From an uncultured Bacteroidales bacterium (GTDB lineage: Bacteria > Bacteroidota > Bacteroidia > Bacteroidales > P3), in contig CALGCG010000042.1 in the NCBI GenBank assembly GCA_937884485.1, forward strand, positions 1-41,814: DNA of 41,814 nt, in the 5' to 3' direction. Position 1 is the first letter of the stretch. Each line of letters begins with the position of its first letter. Below are positions 15,433-22,946 of the stretch, piece by piece. The position numbers and the translations under genes are program-made. A model generated the notes under the pieces. The model was given only the letters and a program-made list of their open reading frames with translations. It was not told the DNA's origin and made no database searches.

Positions 15433-15675
15433 ATATTCAATATATTGTTCCGATTTTATAACAATACAAGCCCCAGTCCCCATATTTTGCATAAGTCGGA
15501 ACAAAACAAAATCACTCATTGAAGAATTTCCTATTGAAGACCTATACTTCCCCCGAAAAAAACCAGAAATATTTTCTCTATATTGAAAATATTTTGTATT
15601 TTTGCAAAAAGTTTTAAATATGGAGAGAATCCATGGCATATTGTTCCGATTTTATGTAAAATCGGAACAATATGG
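15433..15675. repeat. TTGTTCCGATTTT motif repeated in both orientations
   Basis: ATATTGTTCCGATTTTAT occurs at about 15436-15453 and again at 15639-15656. Reverse-complement forms occur at about 15495-15505 (GTCGGAACAAA) and 15658-15674. The last pair forms a perfect 17-bp inverted repeat (CATATTGTTCCGATTTT, loop ATGT, then its complement) at 15638-15675. No convincing gene lies between; a 78-codon minus-strand frame (15403-15639) overlaps it but has no recognisable features. Confidence 0.65.
15597..15604 (+). promoter_or_regulatory. Promoter -7 box (TATTTTTG) in the gap before kbl
   Basis: TATTTTTG with an upstream TATTGAAAATATTTTG block, the same arrangement as the promoters at 115 and, loosely, 39203. 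It points away from any annotated plus-strand gene and toward the hairpins at 15638-15767. Confidence 0.6.
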
Positions 15676-15770
15676 CATACATTAAAGGAACAAAAAATGC
15701 AAAATTCATCCCTCATCGAGGGATTTTGGCAATAATGAAAGGGAGCCCCGGCAGGGACTCCCTTTCTCGT
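15611..15770 (+). ncRNA. Candidate small RNA transcript with three hairpins
   Basis: Downstream of the promoter at 15597 come a 17-bp hairpin (15638-15675), a short ATCCCTC/GAGGGAT hairpin followed by TTTT (15708-15727), and a GAAAGGGAG/CTCCCTTTC hairpin (15737-15745 with 15758-15766) followed by TCGTTTT. The run promoter, hairpin, terminator, terminator fits a 120-160-nt small RNA. Boundaries are approximate. A tiny frame (ATG at 15633, eight codons) is also present. Confidence 0.4.
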
Positions 15771-15774
15771 TTTA
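15737..15774 (+). terminator. Stem-loop with T-run
   Basis: GAAAGGGAG pairs with CTCCCTTTC and an inner CCC pairs with GGG, followed by TCGTTTT on the plus strand. It ends the putative small transcript. Confidence 0.6.
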
Positions 15775-15784
15775 GGCTATCATC

Positions 15785-15823
15785 GTCGGCAATTCATTCG
15801 CTTAATTCGCAGAATTCGCCGAC
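15785..15823 (-). terminator. Imperfect stem-loop just after kbl
   Basis: GTCGGC plus AATTC (15785-15795) pair with GAATT and GCCGAC (15812-15823) with a single bulged base. It lies 18-56 bases beyond the kbl stop and overlaps a GAATTA-type microrepeat. No strong U-run is seen on the minus strand. Confidence 0.4.
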
Positions 15824-15840
15824 AGGAAAGAATCAGCCGA

Positions 15841-17022
15841 TTAGCCCTCGATCTCTTTGCGGACCTTCTTGAAGGCCTCGATGCACTTGTCGAGGTGCTC
15901 GTGCTCGTGGGCGGCGCTGATCTGCACGCGGATACGGGCCTGGCCCTTCGGGACGACGGGATAGTAGAAACCGGTGACGAAGATGCCTTCTTCCTGCATC
16001 TTGGCGGCGTACTTCTGGCTCTTGGCGGCGTCGTAGATCATGACGGCGCAGATAGCGCTCTCGCTGGGCTTGCAGTCGAAACCTTCCTCCTTCATGCGGC
16101 GCAGGAAGTAGTCGGTGTTCTCGTGCAGCTTGTCCTGCAGAGCGTTGGTCTCGCTCATCATCTCGAACATGCGGATGCCGGCGGCCACGAGGCCGGGAGC
16201 CATCGAGTTGGAGAAGAGGTAGGGACGGCTGCGCTGACGCAGCATGTCGATGATTTCCTTCTTGCCGGTGGTGAAACCGCCCATGGCGCCGCCAAAGGCC
16301 TTGCCGAGGGTGCCGGTGAGGATCTCAATCTTGCCGCGCAGGTTGTAACGTTCGGTAACGCCGCGGCCGGTCTTGCCGACCACGCCGGCGCTGTGGCTCT
16401 CGTCCACCATCACCATGGCGTCGTACTTGTTGGCCAGCTCATAGATTTTGTCCAGCGGGCAGACGTTGCCGTCCATCGAGAAGACACCGTCGGTGACGAT
16501 GATGCGGAAGCGGTTCTTCTGGGCGGCCTTGAGCTGCTCCTCGAGGTCGGCCATGTCGGCGTTGGCGTAGCGGTAGCGCTGGGCCTTGCAGAGACGGACG
16601 CCGTCGATGATGGAGGCGTGGTTGAGGGCGTCGCTGATGATGGCGTCCTCTTCGGTCAGCAGGGGCTCGAAGACACCGCCGTTGGCGTCGAAGCAGGCGG
16701 CGTAGAGGATGGTGTCCTCGGTGCCGAAGAACTCGGCAATCTTCTTCTCAAGCTGCTTGTGCAGGTCCTGGCAGCCGCAGATGAAGCGGACGCTGGCCAT
16801 GCCGTAGCCGCGGGCGTCCATGCCCTTCTTGGCGGCCTCGATGAGCTCGGGGTTGTCGGCCAGACCCAGGTAGTTGTTGGCGCAGAAGTTGAGGCACTTC
16901 TTGCCCTTCACCATAATCTCGGCGCCCTGGGGGCTCTCGATGATGCGTTCGTGTTTGTAAAGACCGGCGGCCTCGATATCGGCCAGTTCTTTCTGCAGAT
17001 GCTGTTGAAACTTAGTGTACAT
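15841..17022 (-). CDS. kbl: Glycine C-acetyltransferase (2-amino-3-ketobutyrate CoA ligase)
   Basis: A 393-residue PLP enzyme of the alpha-oxoamine synthase family that interconverts 2-amino-3-ketobutyrate plus CoA with glycine plus acetyl-CoA, the second step of threonine breakdown. Visible are CANNYLGLADNP, the cofactor-stacking His in SDALNHASIIDG, DESHSAGVVG and the PLP lysine K241 in TGTLGKAFGG. Length is typical of Kbl. Its usual partner threonine dehydrogenase (tdh) is not adjacent. It stands alone, with its own promoter 56-63 bases upstream. Related enzymes (serine palmitoyltransferase, BioF, HemA) share the fold, but the ILTGTLGKAFGGAMGG and PYLFSNS segments favour Kbl. Confidence 0.88.
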   Translation of the reverse strand: MYTKFQQHLQKELADIEAAGLYKHERIIESPQGAEIMVKGKKCLNFCANNYLGLADNPELIEAAKKGMDARGYGMASVRFICGCQDLHKQLEKKIAEFFGTEDTILYAACFDANGGVFEPLLTEEDAIISDALNHASIIDGVRLCKAQRYRYANADMADLEEQLKAAQKNRFRIIVTDGVFSMDGNVCPLDKIYELANKYDAMVMVDESHSAGVVGKTGRGVTERYNLRGKIEILTGTLGKAFGGAMGGFTTGKKEIIDMLRQRSRPYLFSNSMAPGLVAAGIRMFEMMSETNALQDKLHENTDYFLRRMKEEGFDCKPSESAICAVMIYDAAKSQKYAAKMQEEGIFVTGFYYPVVPKGQARIRVQISAAHEHEHLDKCIEAFKKVRKEIEG

Positions 17023-17077
17023 AATTACAATATTTTATCGTTATTTTATTTACAATTCTCTTGCTGTAAACAATCTA

Positions 17078-17085
17078 CAAAAATA
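17078..17085 (-). promoter_or_regulatory. kbl promoter -7 box
   Basis: Read on the minus strand, TATTTTTG lies 56 bases before the kbl ATG at 17022 and predicts a leader of about 50 bases. The region before it is a T-run on that strand. Confidence 0.65.
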
Positions 17086-17137
17086 CAAAAAAAAATTTAT
17101 GTTTGAAAAAAAAACTCATCATGCACCTATATGAATA

Positions 17138-18241
17138 TTATCTACTGCGATAGGAACCATAACCAAATCCAATGCCAAACTGAAGGTATACACCCCATCC
17201 AGAAGGTTTCCCTATAATTTCGGAGAAGGTGGAGTGGAGAAGGGAGAGGCGCGCCGAGAAGTCGAAGTCACCACGGCTTACACCTGCTCCGCCGAGAGGG
17301 TCGAAGCTCATGGCATAGCGCCACTGCAGGAGGATGCCGCCGCCGTAGGTGCCGGTGGAGACGGAGAACTCGTCGTCCTCCTCGCTCTGGTCAAGAATAT
17401 GGAACCCTCCTCCCACAAAAGGTGTGAGCGACCAGTGGCGGCGGTCGACGAGACGATAGCCATACTCAAAGAGGATGCGCAAGTCAGTGGCCGGGCGGTC
17501 GGTGTAGAAGTAGCTATCAGCAGTAAAAACGCTGTCGCGCAATGGTGCCACCCCAAAACCCAAATCAAAGGACAGCATGTGGTGGTCATAGAGGGCGGTG
17601 CAGAGGAAGGCAAAGTCGATGCTGGTGCCGAAGCCGTCGGCAAGCGCGCCGCGGAAGGAACGAACACCGGTGAAGAAGTGGAACTCGCCCATCCATCCCA
17701 GGCGCAGTTCGGACAGGGAGTCGGCGGCGGATCCGAGGGATCCGAAGGCGGTGTCGGCGTAGGCCTGCCATCGTGTGAGGGCGGCGCTGTCGCTGCCATG
17801 GTTCGAGATACTGTCAAGAGCCGACAGGCGGCGTACCAAACGCTCGTCAGCATTCTCAAAGAGCGAGTGGGGGTCGTACTGGCCATCGTCGAGGCCGCGC
17901 TGCAACTCACGACGGGCGCGCTCGACGAGGTCAAACTGCTGCTGGTGATAGCGCAGCCGTACAGCACTGCGACTGCCTGGAAGCATCCACGATGCATAGG
18001 GTTTCAGCATAGCTCTGGCTTTGAGGCGCGGCACCGCTATGTGGTCCACCGTATCATAGACTTGACGGTAACCAAAAGTGAAATCAGCAAAGCTGCCATC
18101 GGACTCGCCGGCAGGACGCCCTCGAAAGTCACCGAAGCCCAAAGGCCCCTGCCCCCACGGACGCTCCCTCTGCACATGGCGCTGTGCCAGGGCAGGAAAG
18201 GTCAATGCAATGAAAAGCAGGAGAAGTAGTCGTTGTTTCAT
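17138..18241 (-). CDS. Putative outer-membrane beta-barrel protein of unknown function
   Basis: A 367-residue protein with a signal peptide (MKQRLLLLLFIALTFPALAQ). The first third is charged, including a helical region rich in Arg and Leu (about 95-150); the second half has the alternating aromatic/Gly pattern of a barrel (LGWMGEFHFFTG, MLSFDLGFGV, SLTPFVGGGFHIL, WGVYLQFGIGFGYGSY). No named family recognised. The ATG at 18241 overlaps the stop of the DUF2723 gene by ATGA, which fixes the start and shows translational coupling. Confidence 0.7.
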   Translation of the reverse strand: MKQRLLLLLFIALTFPALAQRHVQRERPWGQGPLGFGDFRGRPAGESDGSFADFTFGYRQVYDTVDHIAVPRLKARAMLKPYASWMLPGSRSAVRLRYHQQQFDLVERARRELQRGLDDGQYDPHSLFENADERLVRRLSALDSISNHGSDSAALTRWQAYADTAFGSLGSAADSLSELRLGWMGEFHFFTGVRSFRGALADGFGTSIDFAFLCTALYDHHMLSFDLGFGVAPLRDSVFTADSYFYTDRPATDLRILFEYGYRLVDRRHWSLTPFVGGGFHILDQSEEDDEFSVSTGTYGGGILLQWRYAMSFDPLGGAGVSRGDFDFSARLSLLHSTFSEIIGKPSGWGVYLQFGIGFGYGSYRSR

Positions 18242-20010
18242 AGGTCTTGTGTATTGGTTTGCCAGATACGCATCAGCGAGCGTGTAACGCGGTCCTGGTA
18301 TTCGATGGGGGTGATGTGCCATCGTATGGAGTCCTCAACATGGCGGCGCAGGGGTTCCTGGTTGTCGACACCCACGGGCGTGGGCAGCAAACGCCAGCAG
18401 AAGCCCTCGCACCGCATGCGCCCAGGATAGAAATTGCGCAGCTTGTCGTAGGCATAGTGCGAGAAATAGACCGGACGACGGAAGTCGTTGTCTTCCATCA
18501 TCTGCATCACCTGGTGGAAACCCGTGAGGTTGAGGTTGTAGATATCAATATCGGTCCGGCAACCCTCGACATATTTGAGGTACCAAAGGGGGAACGTGTC
18601 GTTGTCGCCATAGGTGAACAGTATGGCACCCTGATCACAGCTCTGAAGGTGCGCCGTGGCGATGTCGTGCACAGAATGGCAACGGCTGCGGTCGTGGTCG
18701 GTCCAATTGCCAAGGGCCATCGTGGCAGGAGCCAGACACAGCACAAGGACGGTCATAAGCGTGAGGTAGGGCTTCCCTCTGCGGACGGCTCCCACCATGC
18801 CGGCAGCACCAAAGGCTATCCACATGGCGAAGGCATAAAAAGAAAGGACATAGGCATAGTCGCGCTCACGGGGTTCATAGCAGGGGTGGTTGAGGTAGAC
18901 ATTGAGGATGAAGCCTCCAAAAAGGAAAAGCAGGAGCACGGCATGGAAATCGCCCCGACGGCGACGGCGCTGTACCCACATGCCCCAAAGGCCCAACACA
19001 AATGGCAGCACAAAGAGTACCACATGGTGCCAGTGGTCGTTCTCGCGGCCAATGTAGTTGTACATCAGGTAACGGCAGTACATGTAGCCCATCTGGTAGG
19101 TGAACCAGTACTTGGTGTTGCTCCAGAAAGAGTCTGGATTGCCACCGCCCCAGGACTCCCAGTTGACGGCGTCGCGGTCACGCCACATGCGGGGATAGAG
19201 TGGGGCCTTGGCATACTGCTCGCGCTGGAAATAGCGTTTAAAATCCTCATAGGTGGAAGGATGGCCTTCATTGATGGGCGGATTGGCGGCGGCACGGATG
19301 GGAATGACGGCATAGGGTGCCAACCCCAGCAGGAAAAAGAGGCCTGCGGGAAGAAGAATCCAAGCATGGCGCGGGCGTAGTCCTTTGCGGTTGCGCAGCA
19401 CTATCCATAAAAGCATCGGACCTACGAGGAGCGTCATCAAGTGTACACAGATGCCCAGACCCAACAGAAAAGCGACGAGGATGAGTCTTCGCCCGTCGCC
19501 GCGCTCTTCCCACCGCAGCGTGATCCACACAGTGAGTGCACAGAAAAGCATGGCCATGGCGTATACCTCGCTCTCCACGGCGGAGAACCAGGCGGTGTCG
19601 CAGAAGAGGTAGCACAAGGCTCCCACCACCGCTCCGACGAAAGAACGCCGCGAACCAAACGCAGCCCTCGCGAGCAGCAGGCGCGCACTCCAGAATAGCA
19701 GCATCACCGTCAGCGAGGCGCAGAGCACAGAGACCAGATTGCTCAACGGGGCCACCAGCATAGGGTTGCCGAAGGCAAGGAGCATAAAACAATGCGTAAT
19801 AAGCTGGTAGAGCGGCGCTCCCGGCGGATGCCCCACCTGGAGTCCATAGCCTGTGGCGATGAATTCGCCACAGTCCCACCAAGAGACAGAGCGGTCCATG
19901 GTGAGGAGGTAGACCCCCAATGCCACGAGGGCCATGAGCCACCCGGCAAGGGTGTTGCCCCGGGGGGTATCTACCAGTTGACGACCGACTTGTTGAAGAC
20001 GTCCTCGCAT
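18238..20010 (-). CDS. DUF2723 membrane protein (glycosyltransferase-like)
   Basis: A 590-residue multi-pass protein of the DUF2723 family, which I recall as a GT-C-type, protein O-mannosyltransferase-like group in Bacteroidota. The diagnostic N-terminus is clear: VYLLTMDRSVSWWDCGEFIATGYGLQVGHPPGAPLY, spread over about residues 33-68, with the acidic DCGEF site. About ten hydrophobic helices follow, then a soluble C-terminal part with FTYGDNDTFPLWYLKYVEGCRTD. Many family members in this phylum are around 1000 residues, so this is a short form without the long C-terminal extension. The ATG at 20010 overlaps lptE by 40 bases; an ATG at 19935 is an alternative that would lose part of the leader. 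Confidence 0.85.
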   Translation of the reverse strand: MRGRLQQVGRQLVDTPRGNTLAGWLMALVALGVYLLTMDRSVSWWDCGEFIATGYGLQVGHPPGAPLYQLITHCFMLLAFGNPMLVAPLSNLVSVLCASLTVMLLFWSARLLLARAAFGSRRSFVGAVVGALCYLFCDTAWFSAVESEVYAMAMLFCALTVWITLRWEERGDGRRLILVAFLLGLGICVHLMTLLVGPMLLWIVLRNRKGLRPRHAWILLPAGLFFLLGLAPYAVIPIRAAANPPINEGHPSTYEDFKRYFQREQYAKAPLYPRMWRDRDAVNWESWGGGNPDSFWSNTKYWFTYQMGYMYCRYLMYNYIGRENDHWHHVVLFVLPFVLGLWGMWVQRRRRRGDFHAVLLLFLFGGFILNVYLNHPCYEPRERDYAYVLSFYAFAMWIAFGAAGMVGAVRRGKPYLTLMTVLVLCLAPATMALGNWTDHDRSRCHSVHDIATAHLQSCDQGAILFTYGDNDTFPLWYLKYVEGCRTDIDIYNLNLTGFHQVMQMMEDNDFRRPVYFSHYAYDKLRNFYPGRMRCEGFCWRLLPTPVGVDNQEPLRRHVEDSIRWHITPIEYQDRVTRSLMRIWQTNTQDL

Positions 20011-20480
20011 AGTTCGGTGACAATTTCGGACACCAGCGAGCTCTCGACGGAGGAGAAGTCGCGCGAGGCGGCATAGTCGCGGTAGCGCGAGAAGGACTGC
20101 TCAAAGCTGGCGTCGGGGTCGACGGTGTTGGTGAAGCGCACCTTGATGGTGACAGTAAGGCGGTTCATTGACACCTCGTCGGCACTGGAGAGGGCGGCAG
20201 CGCGCGTGTCGTAGCCCGTAATCTCCCCTTCCAGCTGCAAATCGCCACCCTCGCTGCTCATCACGTCGAGGGGGGTCTGGCTGGAGAACATCTGCATCAG
20301 CTCGTCGGTAAGCTTCTGGCTGAGTTGGGGATTGACGGTGGCGGCATAGTTGGGGAAGGTGGCAATGGATATGGTCTTGGCCCCCGGCGGTATGGAAGCG
20401 CCGGTGAAGGAGTAGCCGCCGGAGCAGGCCGCCGTCAGCAGCACGACGGCCAGAAGGTTAATAATCGCGCGAGTCTTCAT
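19971..20480 (-). CDS. lptE: LPS-assembly lipoprotein LptE
   Basis: A 169-residue lipoprotein with lipobox LTAAC19. The mature part starts GGYSFTGASIPPGAKTISIATFPN, typical of Bacteroidetes LptE, followed by LTDELMQMFSSQTPL, a beta-strand EGEITGYDT and the C-terminal LCEDVFNKSVVNW. LptE plugs the LptD barrel and helps insert lipopolysaccharide in the outer leaflet. It overlaps a 56-aa gene upstream by 23 bases and the DUF2723 gene downstream by 40 bases, so the group is tightly coupled. Confidence 0.88.
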   Translation of the reverse strand: MKTRAIINLLAVVLLTAACSGGYSFTGASIPPGAKTISIATFPNYAATVNPQLSQKLTDELMQMFSSQTPLDVMSSEGGDLQLEGEITGYDTRAAALSSADEVSMNRLTVTIKVRFTNTVDPDASFEQSFSRYRDYAASRDFSSVESSLVSEIVTELCEDVFNKSVVNW

Positions 20481-20628
20481 CGATACGTTGTTCGTCTTCC
20501 AGTTGCCACAGCAGGAATCCCGACTCCTGCTGTATGTAGTTCAACACGGCAATCTTGGTGGTCAGGTCGGGCACGGCGGCCACTTCGCTTATCAAGGCGT
20601 CAATCTTTTCTTTGAATTTCAGGTCCAT
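20458..20628 (-). CDS. Small 56-aa acidic protein upstream of lptE
   Basis: On the minus strand an ATG at 20628 opens 56 codons to TAA at 20458-20460. The protein (starting MDLKFKEKIDALISEV) is helical and amphipathic, with many acidic residues at the end (LEDEQRIDEDSRDY). It overlaps the lptE start by 23 bases and follows the arginase-fold gene by 16 bases. Codon use matches the neighbours. I recall no named family. Being below a usual length cut-off, it is easily missed. Coding potential is inferred from codon pattern and gene packing only. Confidence 0.6.
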   Translation of the reverse strand: MDLKFKEKIDALISEVAAVPDLTTKIAVLNYIQQESGFLLWQLEDEQRIDEDSRDY

Positions 20629-20644
20629 GATGATGATTTGTTTT

Positions 20645-21823
20645 TTATCCGTTTATTCTGTTATAATAGTGCCACCAGAGTTCGGGAATCTCGTTGTCCA
20701 TGGCACGCTGGTAGTCGGCATAGGAGCAGGGGATGAGGGTGTGGCGCAGGTAGCGCTCGCGGCGCTCCTCGTCGTTGCAGGGCACCTCCATCCACCAGCG
20801 GTCGCTCTTGAGGCTCTTGTAGAAGACCAGGTCGAGGCCGTGCTCGCGCATCTCGACGGTGAAGCGCTTGTACGACTGCTTGTCGCGGTGGGGAAAGTCG
20901 TTCTGGCGATAGTAGAAGCCCTCAATGAAGAACCACACGGCGTGGGCCAGCATGTGGGCCGTCTGGCCGTCGCGGTCGAGGGCGGGGTTCATCTCGAAAA
21001 TGCCGAAGGTGGAGGTCTTGTCGCTCATGCCGGCAAAGCGGGCCAGCTGGCACAGCTGCTCGCCATAGAAGCCGTGAGGCGAGGGATTGGCGTTGGCGGG
21101 GGCGTCGCTCTGGCGCACGGCGCTGATGTCGACGGCCACCACGTCACTGTAGCGCACCAGGGGTTCGGCTCCGACGATGGAGGACTGCACCTCGCCAAGA
21201 CGCTTGGTGCTGAACTTCAATTCATCCATGAGGCCTATCATCTCCTGGCCTACGAAGTAGGTCTGATAGCCCACGTTGACATAGTCGAAGAGGTAGTTGG
21301 GCTGCTGGAGGATGATGTGCTGCAGGTAGTTGCTGGAGTTGATCTCGTCGCCGCCCTCGAGGTTGAAGCGCGAGTCGACGGAGCAGATGTTGATGACACG
21401 ACCCAGCACCTCGTAGGCCTTGTAGATGGGGAAGACCAGGTCGTCGCTGCCGCCGAGGATGACGACGGTGACGCCGGCCTCCAGCAGCTGGTGCAGGGCC
21501 TCGATGAGGGCGAAGTAGGTGTCACGCTTCTCGGCGCCGGGGGCTATGTTGCCCAGGTCGACAATGGCGGTGTCGGCATGGGGCTTGGCCAGGCGGTAGA
21601 GGTAGTGGCGTATGTGGTCGGGCGCGGCGGCGCAGCCGGGGTTGTCCATCGAGCCACGGTCCTCCTTCACCCCAAGCAGGGCCATGCGCGCGTTCTTCCA
21701 GTCGGGGAAAGCCCCGGCCTCTGTGTGCGCGGCAATGCAGTCACCCAGCGTGGGGTGGAACTCGCGGCTTTCAAAATCCACAATGGCGGTGTCGATAGGT
21801 TCAAAATAGGTGCTCAGTTCCAT
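20645..21823 (-). CDS. Arginase/formimidoylglutamase-fold protein with altered metal site
   Basis: A 392-residue ureohydrolase-fold protein resembling the group annotated as formimidoylglutamase in Bacteroidota. The expected metal motifs are degraded: GGxHD reads GGSDD, DAHxD reads CSVDSRFNL, and SxDxDxxDP reads AVDISAVRQSDAP. So the His ligands are lost and only some Asp remain, which makes classic manganese-dependent amidine hydrolysis doubtful. From memory, related genes in Flavobacteria sit beside topA and the gldKLMN T9SS genes, hinting at a non-catabolic role, but here the neighbours are lptE and a sigma factor. It might be a pseudoenzyme or use a different site. Confidence 0.75.
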   Translation of the reverse strand: MELSTYFEPIDTAIVDFESREFHPTLGDCIAAHTEAGAFPDWKNARMALLGVKEDRGSMDNPGCAAAPDHIRHYLYRLAKPHADTAIVDLGNIAPGAEKRDTYFALIEALHQLLEAGVTVVILGGSDDLVFPIYKAYEVLGRVINICSVDSRFNLEGGDEINSSNYLQHIILQQPNYLFDYVNVGYQTYFVGQEMIGLMDELKFSTKRLGEVQSSIVGAEPLVRYSDVVAVDISAVRQSDAPANANPSPHGFYGEQLCQLARFAGMSDKTSTFGIFEMNPALDRDGQTAHMLAHAVWFFIEGFYYRQNDFPHRDKQSYKRFTVEMREHGLDLVFYKSLKSDRWWMEVPCNDEERRERYLRHTLIPCSYADYQRAMDNEIPELWWHYYNRING

Positions 21824-21882
21824 GTTCTTTTTTCTCTTTCTTTGCCCTTATAACGGAACGGAGCTTTTTTTATTGTGTGCCG

Positions 21883-22917
21883 TCAGAAGATAAAATCGCT
21901 TCTCTTGTCCCTGTGCCACCGCAAGCGCCAGAGGTTGTCTATGTTGTCGCCCACTTGGATGATGTATTCATACACCTGGGAGGCCCTGTCGGCACGGCTC
22001 ATGTGGAGGTCTATCCGGCAGCTTCCGTGGCAACGCTTCATGGCCACCAGGGTCCCCCGGGCGTTGTAGACACGCACCGTCTCGTCCTCGACGTTGCGGA
22101 CCAGGATGGTGCTCCCGTCGACGGTGATGACGGGCCGCACAATCCGCCTCGCCGGCACGACGGGAGGAGTGCTGTCTGCCAAGAGGGGTATGGCCTGCAG
22201 GTGAGGTACCGAGTCGCAGGGACGGCAGGGAAGACCTGCTGCGGTGTCGGCCACAGCGGGCGGGACGTCGGACGGCTGCGGAGGGGCTTCCGTGGCAGTG
22301 GGGCGCGACGGGGGTGCGGGCGAGACCTCCGGCTCGGGCACCGACTCCGGCTGGCGGGAGGAGAAGACGGCCTTCCGCCACTGCGGCACCACGGCGATGG
22401 CCACCGTGGAGGTGCCGATGAGCAGCAGCACCATCAGCAACACCCGGCGAGCCTTGACGACGATGCGGTGCATGCGCTGGTAGACGGCGTCGCGCTTCAG
22501 CCCCATGACGGAGGCAATCTCGTCCGCGTTGTAACCCTCCATCTTCAGACGCAGCAGGCGCTGCTCCTCGGGGCTGAGCGACGCCATCATCTCCTCGACG
22601 CTTTCGCGCAGACGCATCTCCTCGTCGGAGGCCGGCACAGCGGCGGCCTCGCTGCCGAGGGGCTGCGTCGACAGACGTCGCTTACGTCCTTCGAGGTAGA
22701 ACACCTTCCTTGCCACCCAGCGCACCCACTCACGCTCTTCCTTGGGCGTGGCGCCGGGGCGCAGCCTGTCGAACTCCAGCCACAGGCGTAGCGACACCTC
22801 CTGCACCAGGTCGCAGCAGTCGTCCCAGCGGCCGTGGGCACGGTCGCGGCACATCGCCCATATCACGTGGCGGTGGCGGCTGAGCATGGCGGTGTATGCG
22901 TCGTGGCGGTCCATCAT
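21883..22917 (-). CDS. ECF sigma factor fused to a membrane anchor and T9SS-tail-like domain
   Basis: A roughly 344-residue protein. Region 2 of an ECF sigma factor lies near the N-terminus (RDRAHGRWDDCCDLVQEV, EWVRWVARKVFY), and region 4 with its helix-turn-helix at about 109-157 (LSPEEQRLLRLKMEGYNADE, MGLKRDAVYQRMHRIV). Unlike a normal ECF factor of about 190 residues it continues into one membrane helix (about 158-178, VLLMVLLLIGTSTVAIAVV), a Pro/Ser-rich linker (about 189-256) and a beta-rich end (about 259-329) with ETVRVYNARGTLVA and YIIQVGDN, which resembles a T9SS sorting tail. It should sit in the inner membrane with the sigma part in the cytoplasm. It starts at ATG 22917; a TTG at 22935 adds six residues. 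It directly follows the lipoprotein gene. Confidence 0.8.
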   Translation of the reverse strand: MMDRHDAYTAMLSRHRHVIWAMCRDRAHGRWDDCCDLVQEVSLRLWLEFDRLRPGATPKEEREWVRWVARKVFYLEGRKRRLSTQPLGSEAAAVPASDEEMRLRESVEEMMASLSPEEQRLLRLKMEGYNADEIASVMGLKRDAVYQRMHRIVVKARRVLLMVLLLIGTSTVAIAVVPQWRKAVFSSRQPESVPEPEVSPAPPSRPTATEAPPQPSDVPPAVADTAAGLPCRPCDSVPHLQAIPLLADSTPPVVPARRIVRPVITVDGSTILVRNVEDETVRVYNARGTLVAMKRCHGSCRIDLHMSRADRASQVYEYIIQVGDNIDNLWRLRWHRDKRSDFIF

Positions 22918-22946
22918 TTCCACAATTTCCTGCAAAATCTATGCCA

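Noticed and set aside
15403..15639. 78-codon minus-strand frame as a transposase remnant
   Set aside because: I considered this because of the flanking repeated motif, but no transposase motif can be seen, so it is left as unassigned.
15672..15872. 66-codon plus-strand frame before kbl
   Set aside because: It reads through two hairpins and into the 3' end of kbl with no recognisable features.
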